In this document: positions 1 to 9,085 of the stretch, piece by piece | How the letters are laid out: each line of letters begins with the position of its first letter | How positions within the stretch are numbered: position 1 is the first letter of the stretch | Source: Mucidula mucida | Lineage: Eukaryota; Basidiomycota; Agaricomycetes; Agaricales; Physalacriaceae | Assembly: GCA_015501055.1 (NCBI GenBank) | Contig: JADNYV010000951.1 | Span: forward strand, 1 to 12,041 | Length of the DNA stretch: 12,041 bases | Direction: 5' to 3' | Made by a program: the position numbers and the translations under genes | Notes under the pieces: generated by a model | Database searches by the model: none | Seen by the model: only the letters and a program-made list of their open reading frames with translations | Told to the model about the DNA's origin: nothing

Positions 1-416
1 TCTTTCGGCGAGACCAGAAAAAGACGTCTACCTCTCCTGTACATCGTGGAGGCTGGTAACGCCGTGTTCACCTGGTCCTGCAGGTCGGGAGTCCATTGCG
101 AACGAGCCGGACGCGCAAGGAGAAAGTTAAACGTCTACTTGCCGATCGTGCAACGCCGACCGCGCGAGGCATCATTCGCTCGGCCCTCCACAAATTCGTG
201 CGAGCTCGTCTATTGCCTGCCGATACTCTCTGTGAAGGCATCAACGAATCCCGATACTGTAAAGAGGACGTTGATTTACATGCAGGGATGACCAAGTTCC
301 TCTACACGCGTAAGAGTGTGTCACTGGTATTGCTTAACCATTCGAATGTCTCAGCGTTTATTGCAGGACGAGTCCCTCGGTCTTTGATCAACGTAAAACC
401 GATGCCTGATGTTTAA
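1..416 (+). CDS. 3' end of an unrecognised gene cut by the left edge
   Basis: I do not recognise the protein. A spliced reading with three exons (to 38, 84-309, 355-416) stays open to a TAA at 414-416. The proposed introns are 39-83 (GTACAT...CTGCAG, 45 nt) and 310-354 (GTAAGA...TCTCAG, 45 nt, with a branch-like CTTAAC). Both sizes fit the better-supported introns elsewhere in the window. The first intron removes an in-frame TAA at 57-59; the second is a multiple of three with no stop, so it could be retained. The C-terminal protein is basic (KEKVKRLL near its start), then mixed, with no motif I can place. It lies upstream of gene A copy 1 on the same strand. The call rests only on open frame and intron shape, and it could be chance. 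Confidence 0.33.
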
Positions 417-626
417 TGTTGATGAAGGAGATGCCCTCGTTCTGATAACGTAGACGGACTCTTTGGGTAAGTTGTTCCTTATCCTGTCGACTGGACTGAT
501 TGACTCATTCGCAAAGGCCAATTTGCAGATCATGTCTAAGACCGCAGCAATAGGACGTCGAATTCCTTCATAAACCTGGTTCAGAACAATAGAAGACCAT
601 CTCATCCTTGACTTCTTACCTTCACC

Positions 627-1408
627 ATGCCTGCCACCGCTTTTACCTCCACTCTCTCTCGCTGCATCGCCTGGTTCTCCGGGAAATATAGCAGATCGAC
701 CAGCGTCGAAGAGACCAGGAGTTGTGCATCGTGAGTCGGCTGCTTGGCGAGAAAGTCGATTCTGACACATGCAGCTCGCGCCTCCTACGCTCCAGGATGT
801 CCTATCAATTCCACATCGCCGCCTCCAATACGGGCGCGGCGCTCCTACCTTTAACGCAGCATTCGCCCCTGGATCTTCTTGAGCATTCCCTCCTCTGCAC
901 AGCACAAGGATTGCTGCTCTACCTGTGGAACCGCAGACCATTGTCTTGCGTACCGCAGTGGCCACCACCAAGGTCACCGTCGTTGAATTTGTCGAACCGA
1001 CCCCAATGGAAGTCGAGGTATGACTTCCTGAGGCTGACGCCGATGCTCCCGCTAAAGTTGACCTCAGATCCTCGCTCCTACCCCGACTATTTCTCTTACA
1101 CTACCAACTCCCACGAAGAGGAAGCCTAAGGCTGACTCTAGATCGTTTGCTTCTCCAGAACATCGCCAGCGCTCCCGGGACATTGAGGCCCAGCGGTAGA
1201 TGGCATGGCAGGAAGCATACCCCCAGCCGACGAGCGCATGATAAGGAGAATCTCGCACCAGCGACTGCTAGTCGCCCATTGAAGACGAGAGAGAAGCGGC
1301 TGAAGGGATACACGCCGCCTGCCCGCCTCCTTGGTCTACGCCAAGGTCAAGAAAATACCTCCCGATACCCGACATCACATAGATTTTAGATTGCTCGTAG
1401 GTTCTTAA
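627..1408 (+). pseudogene. gene A copy 1: broken paralogue of the KEN-box protein at 10077-11058
   Basis: The start ATG at 627 matches the start of copy 2 and gives a similar N-terminus (SRCIAWF). The intron is conserved at 731-774 (GTGAGT...CTGAC...ATGCAG, 44 nt). Compared with copy 2 the exons carry frame-breaking indels: a net loss of 10 nt just before the intron, 2 nt near 800, 1 nt near 910-945, 1 nt near 1067, 2 nt near 1140, and one extra C near 1323. The stretch 1147-1320 is still open and closely matches copy 2, including the KEN motif at 1243-1251 (HDKENLAP here, HDKENFAP in copy 2). In that stretch I count about eight synonymous and seven or eight amino-acid-changing codon differences, which suggests past purifying selection. 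In the conserved frame a TAA falls at 1406-1408. It is unlikely to make the full protein now. Confidence 0.75.
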
Positions 1409-1509
1409 ACCTTATATACAGTTCCGCATTTCGACTTGCTTGCTACGATGCTGTAATCTTCTACGCTATAGTTACATTTTACTTATACCCTACTCTACAG
1501 CTTTCTTCT

Positions 1510-1704
1510 ATCTGTCGTCCACTGCTCCCGCGGTGTTGAAGCAGATTTATCATTTATCCTACCTTTCACTAGATTCCTTTTTAATTGTCTGTAGTCCTCT
1601 GCTCCCGCGGTGTTGAAGCAGACGTTTCTTTCCTCTTTTTCTCTTTAGCTATCTTCTTTTCGCTGTTATCTGTAGTCCACTGCTCGCGCGGTGTTGAATC
1701 AGAG
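1510..1704. repeat. tandem hairpin-forming repeat array 1 (three units)
   Basis: There are three 37-nt units at 1510-1546, 1587-1623 and 1668-1704, with starts 77 and 81 nt apart in pyrimidine-rich DNA. The shared core reads GTCC(A/T)CTGCTC(G/C)CGCGGTG, followed by TTGAAGCAGA. Each unit is bounded by short inverted ends: ATCTG/CAGAT in unit 1, GTCTG/CAGAC in unit 2 (both arms changed together), and ATCTG/CAGAG in unit 3 (one mismatch). An inner pair, CTGCT/AGCAG, overlaps the 3' outer arm, so the two stems would compete. The array lies just past the 3' end of gene A and before the 3' end of convergent gene B. Confidence 0.8.
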
Positions 1705-1786
1705 TCTTCGTTCCTTGATCTCACACCTTTGATCTCACACTCGTGATGAATCTTGAACTTTGAGAGGGACGAGAACGGCGCTTACT

Positions 1787-2032
1787 TTAGAAGTCGACTA
1801 GCGCGATAGTCGCGCAAGAATGAAGCTTTAATATCAGTTGAACTGGATACCAACAGTACATGATGTCTATCGCGTGTAAGACGTTGTCAAGCTTTGATAA
1901 GTCCCATCTCGTCAGGACGTTATCCGCAGCGTTGCTTACCTCTCCACTGTCTCGAAACTCGTGTTGTGCTCCACTGGCAAGCTCGAGCTTTACAGGCAGC
2001 AGCTTCAAGATGTCGACTATCTGATTGTTCAT
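1787..2032 (-). pseudogene. gene B copy 1 remnant, unrecognised
   Basis: This is a 246-nt open stretch on the minus strand, from an ATG at 2032 to a TAA at 1787. I do not recognise the product. It resembles the minus-strand reading at 11190-11701: both have a 'VKLE' helix-like segment (KLLPVKLELAS here, KLRLVKLEVGV there), a TRW/TKW segment and the string LHAID. Past the stop, the DNA still aligns with copy 2 (CCGTTCTCGTCCC against CCGTTTTCGTCCC), so the stop here may be a truncation. It points toward gene A copy 1, with the hairpin array between them. It could also be an internal exon, because no clear start context is visible. Confidence 0.35.
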
Positions 2033-2738
2033 TTTCTTTGAACCAACTCAAAGGGGGCGAGGACTTGAAAAAAAAACCTAGCACGACAGTGAAAACTGGT
2101 CAAGCAATATCGTACCCCTCAAAAGATTGAGAAAGAAGTGCAAAGGTTACGCGGGTGAACAAGTTGAACTCAAGTGGTTGCCAACCCCGGCTGACAGTAA
2201 ACATTATTGTGCGCCACAATCTAGAGTGCCCGAATGCATTGTTCTATCTTTCTCGCCTTCCATTGTCAGATTTGTGGACTCGATCGCTAAATTTAGCTTC
2301 CGGTCGTCCCAAGAAGGTCCAATATCCACAAGTTGAGGTGGACTGAACCGAAAATGACTGCGGATGAATCGATTGTGACAATGCACTGCACGATTTAATT
2401 TGTTCTCTAATTCCTTCATTGTTGTCCGACTTGGAACAATGGCCGTAATCTAGTAGTGCCAGTGAAGGGGCCCCGCTACTTCAAAGCACGCTGCACCGGC
2501 ACAGATACCTCATAGCGACAGCATGGCGGGTATGACGTAGACTACATAGCGTGAATCGAGTCTGGAAAGCTGTAAGAGGCACAATCTATGAGAGAGGCAC
2601 CGAAAAACATTGGGAAGACGAGACCCAATCCGGTAAGTCTATGGCCACGTGACTGACACGGAACCAATAAGGGACAAACAATGGCATCCACACTCAGTCC
2701 ACACCGTCACGAGGCGAACAAAGGCGACCGCGTAGCGC
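2033..2738. other. intergenic region upstream of the kinase
   Basis: No supportable gene. Short open stretches exist on both strands (about 60-80 codons), but none has a recognisable motif or believable intron pattern. The region holds a run of nine A at about 2068-2076 and a CACGTGAC E-box-like site at 2646-2653, about 90 bp before the TATA box. Confidence 0.5.
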
Positions 2739-2746
2739 TATAAAAG
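2739..2746 (+). promoter_or_regulatory. TATA box of the FunK1 kinase gene
   Basis: TATAAAAG lies 39 nt upstream of the ATG at 2785, followed by a pyrimidine-rich stretch and an A-rich context just before the start. Such a short gap implies a very short 5' leader. Confidence 0.7.
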
Positions 2747-2784
2747 GTGGGTCAATCTTTTCCTCTTTCTGCAAAAACAATCTC

Positions 2785-5495
2785 ATGGCGACTTTTAGCT
2801 TCTCCCCGCGCAAGGAAACCTCAATCATCCAAACACCTGAAGGCGAATCTATTGGACTTGAAGAGATGCGCCATCACCTCCGCCAATCTACTACCGGTCA
2901 TACGGTCCAGATCTCTGCGTCTACCTTTTTGGAGCGCCATGCTACTCTTCCTCAGTTGACTGACAAGGAAAGTAACACCCTTGTCAACTACGTTGCTCGC
3001 AAACTCCGGGGCACGCACCTGGACGACAATGGATGGCCTAATACAGAGATTGTCGACAGCATGAAGGAGGATGCTATCTTTGCAAATCTCACACCAATTG
3101 CAGACGCGATTTGGATGGCTTGTACTACGTGGGACCAGAAGAAAGGCAAGCTGGGAGACACAACCTCCAGAATGGAATGCAACCCCCGCCAGCGGACTAA
3201 TTCCGAAGTCTCTGGAGGCTCTATGATGGCCGACGCGCAATTCATTCTTACCCACTCCACCACGCCCAAACCCCGCCCCACTTCGCACAGGACCGATACC
3301 GCAAATAAAGCCGGTGGCGGAGAGTTCAAGAAATATACCTCAGAGCGAGCGCAGGTTAGTCATCCATTGTCGTTTAGATCCTTGGACTCATTTGTCTCTT
3401 TTCAGAACGAAGACCAGCTCGTTGGGGGTGTCGCCCATATGCTGCATAATGACCCCGCTCGGCGCTTTGTCATTGCGTTTACCATAGAGGGCGTTGAGAT
3501 GCGCTTCTGGTATTTTTCGCGCTCGCATATCGCTGTGTCTGAAGCGTTCGACTACCACAAGGTGCGTTACTCGTCTCAATTTACTCTCAGACGCCTCATG
3601 GCATTTGCAGAATCCCAAATATTTCATCCGTTTCGTCATCTTCATGACCTTCGCAGACGTTATAGACCTGGGCTATGATCCAACGGTCACTCGAATCCGC
3701 GACGAGAACACAGATATCCAGTATGTCTTCGAGGTGAACGGCAAGTTCTATCGTTCCGTACGCTCTCTGGATGAATCGAGTGCTCGAGACGTTGTCACCC
3801 GCGCTACGCGCGTATGGGCTGCCCGAGAGTGCGACCCCATTACCAAGGAATTTATCAGCGAGCACGAGGTTGTCGTGAAAGACGTCTGGCTATACACTGG
3901 TGCCCAAGGAGAGAAGGCTATACAGGACGAGATATACTCTGGGCTTCGAGTTTTGGATGAAAAGATACAAGCCGGCGTACCTTTGGAGGAGCTTGGTTTG
4001 AGAAGCCTCCCTCCTAACTCGATGACCGTCGAAGAGTATGCGAAGCCGTTCTTCATGGAAATTCTGGCCGATGAAGTGGTCCGGTACACGCGAGAGGACG
4101 TTATGTACGATGATTGTGCGCCTGCCCCAGATCCATATGACGAGGAGTTCTCCTACGCTGCCTTTCCAAAGCAAGCGTCGGCGCTACAGGGCATCGTGCC
4201 AGGCACTACACGCTCGCGTCATGTCAGAGGCAAGACACCTCCAAAGGATGCGGTACCGGATCGAGTCCACGCCCACCAGGGGCGGACGCATCGAAGGATC
4301 GTTTTCAATGATTGTTGCCTGACGCTCTATGATGTAGCGAATAACTACGTTGACTACATTGTTGCTATTCTGCAGCTTCTGGAAGGTATGTCTTGGTGAC
4401 AGTATCTTTTATCCAACATCTCATTATCCATACTTAGGTCTGAACTGCCTCCGCTTAGCAGGCTTTGTTCATCGCGACATCAGTCAGGGAACTGCCTCGT
4501 GCTCAAGACATCGGGTCGTAACCAGGTCAAGATTTCGGATCTGGAGTATGCCAGGCGCTACGATGTCGATTCCTCTCAGCTTGCCCGCTCACGGTAAGTT
4601 GTCTGTTTCGGCTGTGGGGCTGCTAGATAGCTCACACACTGTCACAGGGAACTCCAGGCTTCATGGCGGTTGAATACCAAAAACGGCACCACAGCTTTCT
4701 TCCGCAGAAAAATCGTCACAACTCCCCTCCCCCGGAATTCGAAACCTTGTCGTACAGCACGGTGTTGGCGCAAGCGCTTTCTGAACGCCTTCCCTTCCAG
4801 ACGAGATCGACCCATTGGGCTCGACATGGTTCCGCTTCAATTTTCTCCACGACGTAGAATCCGTCTTGTGGTTGTACTGCTGGCTCTTATTCAACACCAT
4901 CCAAAATCTATCCAAGACAGCGTGTCGACGGAGGATCTCAATCATCTTGTCGACTACAAAGAGCTGCTCTTCCGGCTTTCATTGGTACCAACCAACGAGC
5001 GTTATAATTTTGTTGGCCAACAAGCGGAGTATCGTACCGCACGCGGTGTCTTGGACCCCATATACACTCAAGTCCCTACGGCGCCTCGCTGATCAACGGG
5101 TTAAAGGTGTTCGAGGACCTCGTTGGGTTCTACACAACCGTAGAAGCTTCAGAGCCGATCGCAACGACGGCATCCTTTATGTGGGACCGGAAGGAATTCT
5201 CGCCAGATTCCTATCTGAAACTGCAAGTCAGCTTCATGAAGGTTCTGCAGGCATTACGCGCGGTCCAAGGAAGATATGGCGACGGTGGCCCTCCACCGTC
5301 CTTCCTCGGCAGTCAAACGTCCCGCCGAAGAGCCCCCAGCACCCATCGCAAGTGATGGTCGCAACGCCAAGCGGCCTCGGACTATGGCTTCTATTGAGCC
5401 TGATCAGCCCCAAGCCTCTAGTTCGAAGGATCATTGGCGTGGGTAAAGGCAATAAGCCGGCGAGGAAGGGCAAGAAAAAGGTTCAATCGAAGTAG
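2785..5495 (+). pseudogene. FunK1-type fungal protein kinase, frame broken in the C-terminal lobe
   Basis: FunK1 kinases are a family expanded in mushrooms; their substrates are largely unknown. Exons are 2785-3354, 3406-3561, 3611-4385, 4438-4593 and 4648 to the end; introns are 3355-3405, 3562-3610, 4386-4437 and 4594-4647, all GT-AG. The first 510 or so residues are intact and typical: RRFVIAFTIEGVEMRFWYFSR near 225, then a VTRATRVW loop and VVVKDVWLY. HRD sits at residues 512-514 (4470-4478). The frame is then lost inside the catalytic loop (4488-4493). Later motifs survive in other frames: SDLEYAR (4536-4556), GTPGFMAVEYQ (4648-4680), LHDVES (4842-4859), VSTEDLNHLVDY. Further single-base losses are inferred near 4648, 4800, 4901 and 5083, and frame changes near 5275 and 5440. 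A basic tail (AKRPR; PARKGKKK) resembles a nuclear signal. Read literally, translation stops near 4670. The end is either 5446 or 5495. This is a pseudogene or an assembly error. Confidence 0.9.
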
Positions 5496-5630
5496 AATAT
5501 TCTCACAATTACACATGTAACATAGCGCACGGGGTTTACACAGACAATACGACAAGTACATTACAACAATCGAGAAACTTGCTTGTAAAGGTGGCGCAAA
5601 GCCGTGGTTAAATCGTTGACTTTGTCTCGT
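5496..5630. other. short convergent intergenic gap between kinase and BTB gene
   Basis: The 135 nt between the two 3' ends is AT-rich and shows no further gene. It probably holds the polyadenylation sites of both genes, but no clear AATAAA is visible. Confidence 0.4.
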
Positions 5631-6763
5631 TTAGTTGAATCGTTGAGCAAGAATACGTATAGACTCCTTCTCTTTCCCAACGAGCATTGATTGAACTCGC
5701 GAGTCAATGAAGTCCCTGCAATACTCACACCCGACTCCAGACTCACTACATTTCTGTAGGTGGCATCGATCTTTGCGCATGAAACAGCTGAACTGAACGT
5801 CAGAGAGTATCACTACTAGAATGAATGGCACTTACTGGGATGCGCCTTCAACACCAGCGAAGCCGTGGCCGTCTTCCATGCTCTAGTCGTCCCAACTGCA
5901 TGACTTGCTACACTCTTCAATGGGCCGAGTGCACCTGAAGCGCGCTTGAGGAGGATCTTCGTCAAGGCTCGTTACTCTTCACTGGAGCTGGAACCTCCGC
6001 ATGACAGGCGTGCGCAGACTGCGCGCGCAAAGCTATCCGAGATAACTTGGGCACGAACGATATCATGTATTCCGATGAACCCACTGCGAGGTCCTCTAAA
6101 CCAAGTTTGGCAGCAAAGGTGTACACGAGGAGCGGCATGGAAGCGTTGTAGCTAGAGACGGCGGCGTAGAGATGCGTGCTCGCTTCGAGACAGCGGAGCG
6201 GCTCGAGGCCGTATGTGGGGAAACACTGTACGGAGACGATGAGGGTGCTGAGCGCAGGCGGGTACTCGAAGGGCATCTCGTACACTGTATGTAGGATGAC
6301 GCTGAGGGTTGCGGACTCTTCGGGCACGTAAGCAAACGAGGGATTCCGGAGGAGGAGATTAAACATGTTACTGGATCCGCGCCGTAGAACCTGTCGATGG
6401 ACGTGATAGAGAACGTTGTCAGAAGATATCAGCGGAAGTTGGACCGAAGTGCTGTGTAGCAGAAGTCGTGTGGAATTCGGGAGACTCGAGAATCCGTGTC
6501 GTTGAATGAGCCAAGTCAAGATGCTGGATGTATGTAAAGTAAGTGCCCGTAGGACTAGTAGATTGATACCTCCGGATCGGGGCTCAACGAAGGGCTACGG
6601 CTACTTTGTGGCGTAGTGGGTCGCGAGTAAGTATTCTGGGCAATATTCAGCGCAGAACAGCATTAGATTAAAGGGTACACACGGCAAAAATTGCTTCCAG
6701 GGCTGCATCCTAGGCTGGCGTTGGCATCGAAAAATAGATATTCACGCTATCGTTTGAGGACAT
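5631..6763 (-). pseudogene. agaricomycete BTB/POZ-domain protein, frame broken
   Basis: BTB/POZ domains mediate protein-protein contacts, and agaricomycetes carry many such genes of unknown role. The core (about 6420-6020 on the minus strand) reads SSDNVLYHVHR, SSNMFNLLL, a VPEE segment, VILHTVYEMPFEYPP and FPTYGLEPL, which I recognise as the mushroom BTB family. The C-terminus has a cysteine pattern (KCSESGVGCEYCRDF) and ends at TAA 5631-5633. Proposed exons: 6763-6683, 6635-6570, 6523-5836 and 5792-5631. Introns are 6636-6682, 6524-6569 and 5793-5835, all GT-AG, the last with a CTCTGAC branch-like site. Damage: an in-frame TAG at 6712 (codon 18), a frame change just before SSDNV, at least two changes in 5950-6030, and a phase mismatch at the last intron. 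The core is secure; the N-terminal exons are a model. The gene is convergent with the kinase and downstream of the AKR on the same strand. Confidence 0.75.
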
Positions 6764-7407
6764 GGCGAGGCCAGACGGAGTTGACGAAATAAGTTGAAAG
6801 CCTTATGTACAGCAAAGCCAGCCTTCAGCTGACGCTTAGTTGCTCTTGTGAGGATACACACACACCATGACGCAGAACTGACCGTGGAAATACCGTATAT
6901 GGACTCGTGTCAACTGTGCCATCATTGAGCATGTCATTTGGGAGCCTCGTGTGGGTCTGGCTCGGTCTTCTAGCCTAATGGATCAGATGAGGCGTTAGAG
7001 CACCTCGCGCCAACTATCGTTGGACTCATTTGAAGTCCGAAGATAGGCGGATACTAACTTTATTGCACACTGCACACTGAGAGCAGATGATGCCGGGAAA
7101 CCGATAGGTGGCTCTGAGAGCAAATATCAGGATGCTACACGCGCCGTGACAATTGATAGGCTCGATTTTTGAATTCGTCGCTATCATCAACATACAAATG
7201 CTTCGAGCCTGTGGTTGTGGTATCAATAGCGATTCGCATCAGAGGACGACTTGATTCAATAGCTAAGACAATGTTCGTTACTACTTGTCAGAGAATGCTT
7301 GCTTCGCGAGTCTCGCCACCTAGGACATGATCACCGATTCGCTGCTGGTAGACCTTGAACGCTTTGACCTCGGGAAGTGGCGGTTCATCTATGAGAGCGA
7401 GGCAGCT
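6764..7407. other. intergenic region between BTB start and AKR end
   Basis: No supportable gene in 644 nt. It contains a TATA-like TACATAAGG on the minus strand (6801-6810), about 38 nt before the proposed BTB ATG, and a short CA run near 6855-6864. A minus-strand open stretch at 7026-7226 has no recognisable motif. Confidence 0.45.
6801..6810 (-). promoter_or_regulatory. possible TATA-like element of the BTB gene
   Basis: TACATAAGG on the minus strand ends about 38 nt before the ATG at 6763. This matches the TATA-to-ATG spacing of the kinase and AKR genes here, although the match to TATAAA is poor. Confidence 0.3.
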
Positions 7408-9043
7408 TCAATGAATAACCTGCATTGGTTTGTAGGGTTCCTCCAGATACTTGATCTCCTCCTCCGTCAAGGTTATGTCAACAGCAGCTACGTATTATAT
7501 TGATTCAGCCTCATATCCGTTCGTATGAAAGCCACCTACCAATCAACTGGTTCAAGTTATCGAGCGAGGTGGATCCAATAATGGGAGCGGTGACGCCCTC
7601 CTTGCTCATCGACCATGCTACGGCAACCTGGGCCATCGTAATGCCTTTCTTTTTTGCGACTCTTCCACTCTACAAGACGAGATGAGTGCCAGGACGGAGG
7701 CGCGAAGAAGAAGGTCATTTTACCGATTGACGATGTCATTGGTGGCGGGGCTCGTGAAGTACACGTTCGAAAGTCTACAGGACTTTAGTTCAGTCACAAT
7801 CGCGTACGGTGGAAAGCAGCTCACGCGTCAGTGGCTTTCTTCCACTCCCGCGTTCCCCACGGGCCGAGTGACCACGCCGCGCGCTAGTGGAGACCAGGGG
7901 ATGGCACCGACGCCAAAGTGCTGCAAGGCCTTATAAGCACTGTCCGGAGAGGGACGCAAAAAAGGTGTCACCTTGAGTGTAGGAAACATCTCCCGCTCTT
8001 CCTCGCGGTAAACCAGATTGTAGTGATTCTGCATCGAAATGAAGGGCGTGAGGTTATGCTCAAGGGCGTAGTCTGCACAATCATGTATTAGTATATAGAT
8101 AGGAGAAAAATATGATAGTACTTTGCATCAAGTGGACTGTATACGCAAGTCAACAAGAGAGCAACGAAAGTGGAGTGTAAAACATACATTGGTAGGCATA
8201 ACAAGAGGACATTCCTATATAGCGGGCATACCCTGCTTGCACGACGTCGTGCAGGGCTTGCATCTGGGCCAGATTCCGTCAGGGGCGTTAGAAACAATAA
8301 GTCACTCACAGTCTCGGCGATGGGCGTAGTAGGTCAAACCTGTGGCACTGAAGAACATCGACATAGTCAAGTTGAAGACGTTCAAGGCTCTTCTTGACTG
8401 CGGAGAAGATGTGCTGTAGGATGAAGTTAAGATTCACTCGATTGTAGACATACAAGAACTGAAAACCTTTCGACTCAGTCCAAACTGATTGACGTATCCT
8501 TCCTGTTGCGCCTTTTCACGGTCGCGTATCATAGGGTCCGTAATCGCGTCCAACAACGCCCCAGAGCTGAAAGCTTCAATTGCATCGCCGAACACAAGTG
8601 AGCAAGGTAGAGCACCTTGGTCATAACAACAATCTCATCGCGAGGCATTATACTCCTTGATTGCTTTCCGAGGATGACTTCCGAATAGCCGTTCGAGTAA
8701 ATCTGTTTTGGTCATGAGCGAGAGGTTTGTGAAAGTTTAGAGAACCTACATCGGCGGTATAAACGTGTTGATTCCAGCGTCGTATGCAGCCTTGATGTGT
8801 TGAATCCTTCTTCTTCGGGAAGAATCCATGAATACCATCCTGGGTTACCGTAGGACATACATCCAAGAATGAGCTTTGATACTTTCAAGCCAGACTACCA
8901 AGGCCAACTAATAAAACGATGTGAGTAAGTACAAGAGACAGAGCTACAAGACGCGCACCATATTTCATAGTAGTTACGCGTTCAGGAGACTTGTCAGCGT
9001 TGGGATTAGCTGCACTGGAGATAGTGTTGTTGTCGAGGCTCAT
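7408..9043 (-). pseudogene. aldo/keto reductase (YakC/aryl-alcohol-dehydrogenase-like), 11 exons, frame broken
   Basis: AKRs are cytosolic NADPH-dependent reductases of aldehydes and ketones; this substrate is unknown. The start MSLDNNTISS at 9043 and stop TGA at 7408 frame the usual family length of about 350 residues. Ten GT-AG introns: 8908-8958, 8703-8749, 8414-8466, 8264-8309, 8137-8187, 8073-8121, 7921-7971, 7775-7824, 7670-7723, 7488-7539. In order I see SGLKVSKLILGCMSYGNP, ADIYSNGYSE (catalytic Tyr), VVMTKV (Lys), VLQCHRF (His), [45 protein letters not shown] (cofactor end) and VDITLTEEEIKYLEEPYKP. All tetrad regions persist. The frame breaks near 8893, 8804, 8760, 8664, 8645, 8594 and 8332 and 7660 (losses), plus one apparent gain near 7856. 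Splice phases agree once these are allowed for. Exon 6 is only 15 nt. The gene is either a recent pseudogene or intact with sequencing deletions. Confidence 0.92.
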
Positions 9044-9077
9044 TTTTTGAACTGACGGTTTCAATCTTCTACAGAGG

Positions 9078-9085
9078 TTTATATA
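9078..9085 (-). promoter_or_regulatory. TATA box of the aldo/keto reductase gene
   Basis: On the minus strand this reads TATATAAA, about 35 nt before the ATG at 9043, with an A-rich run immediately before the start. The spacing is nearly the same as for the kinase. Confidence 0.65.

Larger units (their letters stand above)
530..2040. repeat. duplicated module, copy 1 (gene A, hairpin array, gene B remnant)
   Basis: This segment can be aligned by eye with about 9985-11560. The match begins upstream of gene A (shared CATGTCTA followed by a TATA-like patch and CAGAAC), is very strong over 1160-1400 against 10625-10860, and continues through the hairpin repeats into the convergent gene B. Similarity drops in the flanks and in gene B. 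Boundaries are approximate. I see no target-site duplication, long terminal repeat or terminal inverted repeat at the ends, so this looks like dispersed segmental duplication of a gene pair rather than a classical transposon. Confidence 0.75.

Noticed and set aside
351..977. 208-codon open frame on the minus strand
   Set aside because: It runs antisense to gene A copy 1 and the left-edge exons, has a low-complexity Gly/Arg/Ser composition and no motif, and no matching open frame exists opposite copy 2.
1510..1704. Hairpin units as tRNA genes or a CRISPR array
   Set aside because: The units are too short, lack a B-box, and the genome is eukaryotic; the spacers are T-rich and partly similar rather than unique.
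530..2040. Module as a retrotransposon or DNA transposon
   Set aside because: No reverse transcriptase, transposase, integrase, long terminal repeats, terminal inverted repeats or target-site duplications were seen.
2127..2419. Small open frames of about 63-71 codons on both strands upstream of the kinase
   Set aside because: They overlap each other in three frames, have no motif and no conserved counterpart in the window.
2821..3329. Minus-strand open frames of 113 and 155 codons
   Set aside because: They are antisense to kinase exon 1, whose sense product has the TATA box, start and in-phase splicing to recognisable FunK1 motifs.
4488..5090. Programmed ribosomal frameshifting or RNA editing to read through the kinase
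   Set aside because: Five shifts in 600 nt with no shared slippery motif is not a known fungal mechanism; decay or sequencing deletions are simpler.
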